A stretch of 64,000 nucleotides of DNA from Bin34 sp963422415 (GTDB lineage Bacteria > Chloroflexota > Anaerolineae > Caldilineales > Caldilineaceae). Under the pieces are notes generated by a model. That model was not told where the DNA came from. It saw only the letters and a list, made by a program, of their open reading frames with translations, and did not search any database. This document shows, in pieces, positions 61,796-64,000 of the stretch. Position numbers and translations under genes: made by a program. Position 1 is the stretch's first letter; every line of letters starts with the position of its first letter. The stretch lies in contig OY729430.1 of the NCBI GenBank assembly GCA_963422415.1, positions 496,001 through 560,000 on the forward strand, in the 5' to 3' direction.

Positions 61796-64000
61796 CTATA
61801 TTGGCCAGCTTCCGCAGCAGACAACGGGCCGCATCCGAAAGCTCCATCCATCTGACCTGGATGTCCTTGGGGTCCCCGATCAGGTAATCCACGTCCAAGT
61901 CCGACATGCTGGATTGGAACACTGTCTGTCTATATATCGCAAGATGTTGGCGTTGAGTCAACAGAAACGCCGTTGCCATGACAGGCAACAAGCCTTCCTT
62001 TATGCCGCATGGCGGTGCACGCCACACATCGTAAATCTCGTTCATGGAAACCAGCCGGTCTCGCGCGCCGGATATGATCCCGGTTGCAACTTCCCAAGCC
62101 GACGCCAAGCGTCTGGGATCGGATTTGTGGTCACAGGGGGACAAAAACCTCCAACCGCGGGGGGACTTGCAATACAGGGCTGTCGCCTCCAAGAGTGTAG
62201 CAAAGAGTCCCCCTTCGGCAGGGAAGCCCTGAATGCCCAGACGCTCCATGCCCTCGTTGTGCACCATCTTCCTCAAGAGACTGTTTCTGGCTGCCACCGC
62301 GCTGGAAGAAGGTTTGGTACGGTTGAGGAGCTCGCTGTGCAAGATCGGTGCGCTCTTGAACTTGATGTCAGCCAAATCGGAAGCCAGTTCACTCAGACCT
62401 GCCACGGGCAACTTCCGCCCCTCCAGGCCGCTGCAAAACCAAAGCGCCTCCTCCAGCGCTCGTCCTACCTCGGCTTCAATGCAGGATTGCAAATCCCAAA
62501 TTCGGGCATGCACCTCCCGCCTAGCCACTTTGTCGCCCTGTAGCTCGGGGGCATTTTCACGGACAGACTCGACAGCCAAGAGTTCACGGACCAGCGCGGC
62601 AATGTCGAGAGAGATCTGGGGAACACCCAAGATCACACACCCTTCCGTCGCTTGTCGCGTGTACTTGCGGGCCATTTCGTTGGCGAAGTTCAGAGGCTCA
62701 TGCTGCGTAGAAATGACCAAAAAAATCGTCCCGATGGCACCGGTTGCGGGCGAATGCCGCATCAATCCCTCCGAGAAGTCGCTCAGGGAGGCAAGGGCAA
62801 ACTCAAACCACCGCAGCGCCCCTGTCTCGTGGTAGTGACGCTTGGCCACGACCGGGCGCAGTCCGACAAGTTCGTTCAACCAGTCAAAATCGATTTCAGC
62901 CCCTGCCCCGAGAGCGAGTTGCATTGCCTGTTCCAAGTCGAAGTCACTGCCTTCGAAGATGCTGAAAGAGTCCCGGAACTTGCGATGGATCACCAATGCC
63001 TGTGCCTGCAATCTGTCCAGAGCGTCCAGGATTTTCCCAGAGGCGTGCGGCCAAAGCGCCAGTTGCAAGAGTTCCAGACTGGCCATCAGCCCGGATCGCT
63101 CCTTGACCATGTCAACCAGAGCGATGGTCTTGAGAAGGCGCAGATCTAGTTCACCGCCCCCTCTGGCTTCGCAGGACTCCAGCGCATCCACGGCCAGTGT
63201 CCAGCGATTGCCGTCCGGCGATGCCATGATCGCCGGTTCAAGATTAAGTTGAAGATAATCCCACAACCTGTCTACCGTATACAGATCGTGCTCGGTGGCC
63301 TGATGCAGGAAATCTCGAAACCCGTGAGGGTCCGCCGAATTCAAGAATCCGAAGACACTTCGCTGATTCTGACTGAAGCGGCGGCGAGACAAGGGGCCCA
63401 ACAGACACGCCGCTATCGGGTGCAAGGGCCAGCAGTTCTCCAATGTCCTTGCAAATTCCGGTGAGGTCTGTCGGATCCGACGCCGTGCCGTTTGCCTTGC
63501 CAAATATCCAAAATCCTCAGACTTGCGCCCACCCTCGATGGCACGGGCCAAGAGATCGACTTGCTCATCTTCACTTGTGCTGATGGCCAGGTCTATGAAT
63601 CGCCCTTGGACCTTGGACCATTCATCACGCGCCTCGTGGGACAGACGACTGGCATACCCCTCGAATGCCTGATGGAGTATCCCCACAACGATCAGGCGTC
63701 TGTCGCTGCGCGAAGCGGCCTCGGCCAGCTGCTGAAAGAAATAGACGTCAGTCTCGCCTCTGGCGGCGCCTTCCAGAAACTTGCCCATCTCGTCAATGAA
63801 AACAACAAGCCCGCCACCGGCCCGCGGATATTGTGCCGCGACGGCCAGAAGACTGGACAACACTTGGGATTCGCTCCACACCATCGGGAGCTGTCCCCTG
63901 AGAAAACCCGAGCTCTGCACAGCTTCGCCCACAACTTGAGCCGGGTGTTCCCGACGGCCCACAACCGGCAGAATCCGCCACCCGCGCTTGTGCGGGGCCA
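61782..64000 (-). CDS. Large ATPase of the Dnd/Ssp-like operon (start beyond the right edge)
   Basis: At least 738 codons; the frame is open through base 64000 (the residues before GRREHPAQVV are HKRGWRILPVV), so the GTG at 63962 is not the start and Walker A lies outside. A Walker B-like GLVVFIDEMGKFLEGA lies near 63780-63816, followed by a sensor-like LIVVGILHQAF. The rest is mostly helical with no known domain. SspC in the Ssp system and similar large ATPases are plausible relatives, but I cannot assign the family. First visible gene of the leftward operon; the break at the poly-G run ends this frame. Confidence 0.8.
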   Translation of the reverse strand, partial: APHKRGWRILPVVGRREHPAQVVGEAVQSSGFLRGQLPMVWSESQVLSSLLAVAAQYPRAGGGLVVFIDEMGKFLEGAARGETDVYFFQQLAEAASRSDRRLIVVGILHQAFEGYASRLSHEARDEWSKVQGRFIDLAISTSEDEQVDLLARAIEGGRKSEDFGYLARQTARRRIRQTSPEFARTLENCWPLHPIAACLLGPLSRRRFSQNQRSVFGFLNSADPHGFRDFLHQATEHDLYTVDRLWDYLQLNLEPAIMASPDGNRWTLAVDALESCEARGGGELDLRLLKTIALVDMVKERSGLMASLELLQLALWPHASGKILDALDRLQAQALVIHRKFRDSFSIFEGSDFDLEQAMQLALGAGAEIDFDWLNELVGLRPVVAKRHYHETGALRWFEFALASLSDFSEGLMRHSPATGAIGTIFLVISTQHEPLNFANEMARKYTRQATEGCVILGVPQISLDIAALVRELLAVESVRENAPELQGDKVARREVHARIWDLQSCIEAEVGRALEEALWFCSGLEGRKLPVAGLSELASDLADIKFKSAPILHSELLNRTKPSSSAVAARNSLLRKMVHNEGMERLGIQGFPAEGGLFATLLEATALYCKSPRGWRFLSPCDHKSDPRRLASAWEVATGIISGARDRLVSMNEIYDVWRAPPCGIKEGLLPVMATAFLLTQRQHLAIYRQTVFQSSMSDLDVDYLIGDPKDIQVRWMELSDAARCLLRKLANIVGGG
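61785..61793 (-). repeat. Homopolymer of nine G splitting the ATPase gene
   Basis: Nine C on the plus strand (nine G on the coding strand). The upstream frame ends right after it (NIVGGG then stop) and the downstream frame picks up the same protein. One G fewer restores a single long reading frame. Either an assembly or sequencing error, or a slippage-prone on/off switch. Confidence 0.9.

Overview
The window looks like a chromosomal contig from a GC-rich Chloroflexota bacterium, most like the Caldilineaceae, which include many marine and sponge-associated members. This is inferred from gene content, not from a marker phylogeny. The clues are many Tat-type lipoprotein sugar-binding proteins with paired MalF/MalG permeases and no ATPase, PhyH, Gfo/Idh and enolase-superfamily catabolic genes, PspC proteins, large secreted repeat proteins, and ordinary bacterial housekeeping genes (uvrC, nadK, queA, rnhA, ssrA).

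Layout. 0-8 kb holds two large secreted repeat proteins facing each other: an SH3/fibronectin-III protein open at the left edge and a leucine-rich-repeat protein. They share a roughly 100-residue domain that I do not recognise. 8-13 kb is a leftward cluster: NAD kinase, a B-box zinc membrane protein, a membrane-anchored TPR protein and a STAND-type ATPase with TPRs. 13-19 kb has a phosphoesterase, uvrC, a decayed Rpn-family gene and an FG-GAP/ASPIC-UnbV lipoprotein. 19-22.4 kb is a sugar ABC importer without an ATPase. 22.9-28.5 kb is a decaying surface-polysaccharide and insertion-sequence region: a frameshifted O-antigen ligase, a broken IS1595-type transposase, an initiating sugar transferase, and about 1.1 kb with nothing recognisable. 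28.5-33.8 kb has a small putative ribbon-helix-helix protein, an HD hydrolase, a GT2 glycosyltransferase, prephenate dehydrogenase, an M50 protease and RNase HI. 33.9-43.7 kb is a carbohydrate and sugar-acid cluster: a TIM-barrel-like hydrolase, an oxidoreductase, a galactonate-dehydratase-like enzyme, a Dpp-type ABC importer, cytochrome c, and a binding protein without a signal peptide. 43.8-51.2 kb has a P450, a phosphoesterase, GT4, a secreted protein, PspC, a small membrane protein and queA. Then come tmRNA with a clear promoter and terminator, PhyH dioxygenase, and a second sugar ABC importer ending at a strong terminator (56.3 kb).

56.4-64 kb is the most interesting region. It is a tightly packed leftward operon that runs off the right edge. 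In transcription order it encodes a large ATPase, a DndC/SspD-like PAPS-reductase-family protein, a small GIY-YIG nuclease-like protein, a DndB-like DGQHR protein and an SNF2-family helicase. This looks like a variant DNA phosphorothioation (Dnd/Ssp-like) modification or defence system, lacking DndD and DndE within the visible part. The ATPase reading frame is broken at a run of nine G, and the second frame clearly continues the same protein, so the run is either a homopolymer error or a phase-variable switch.
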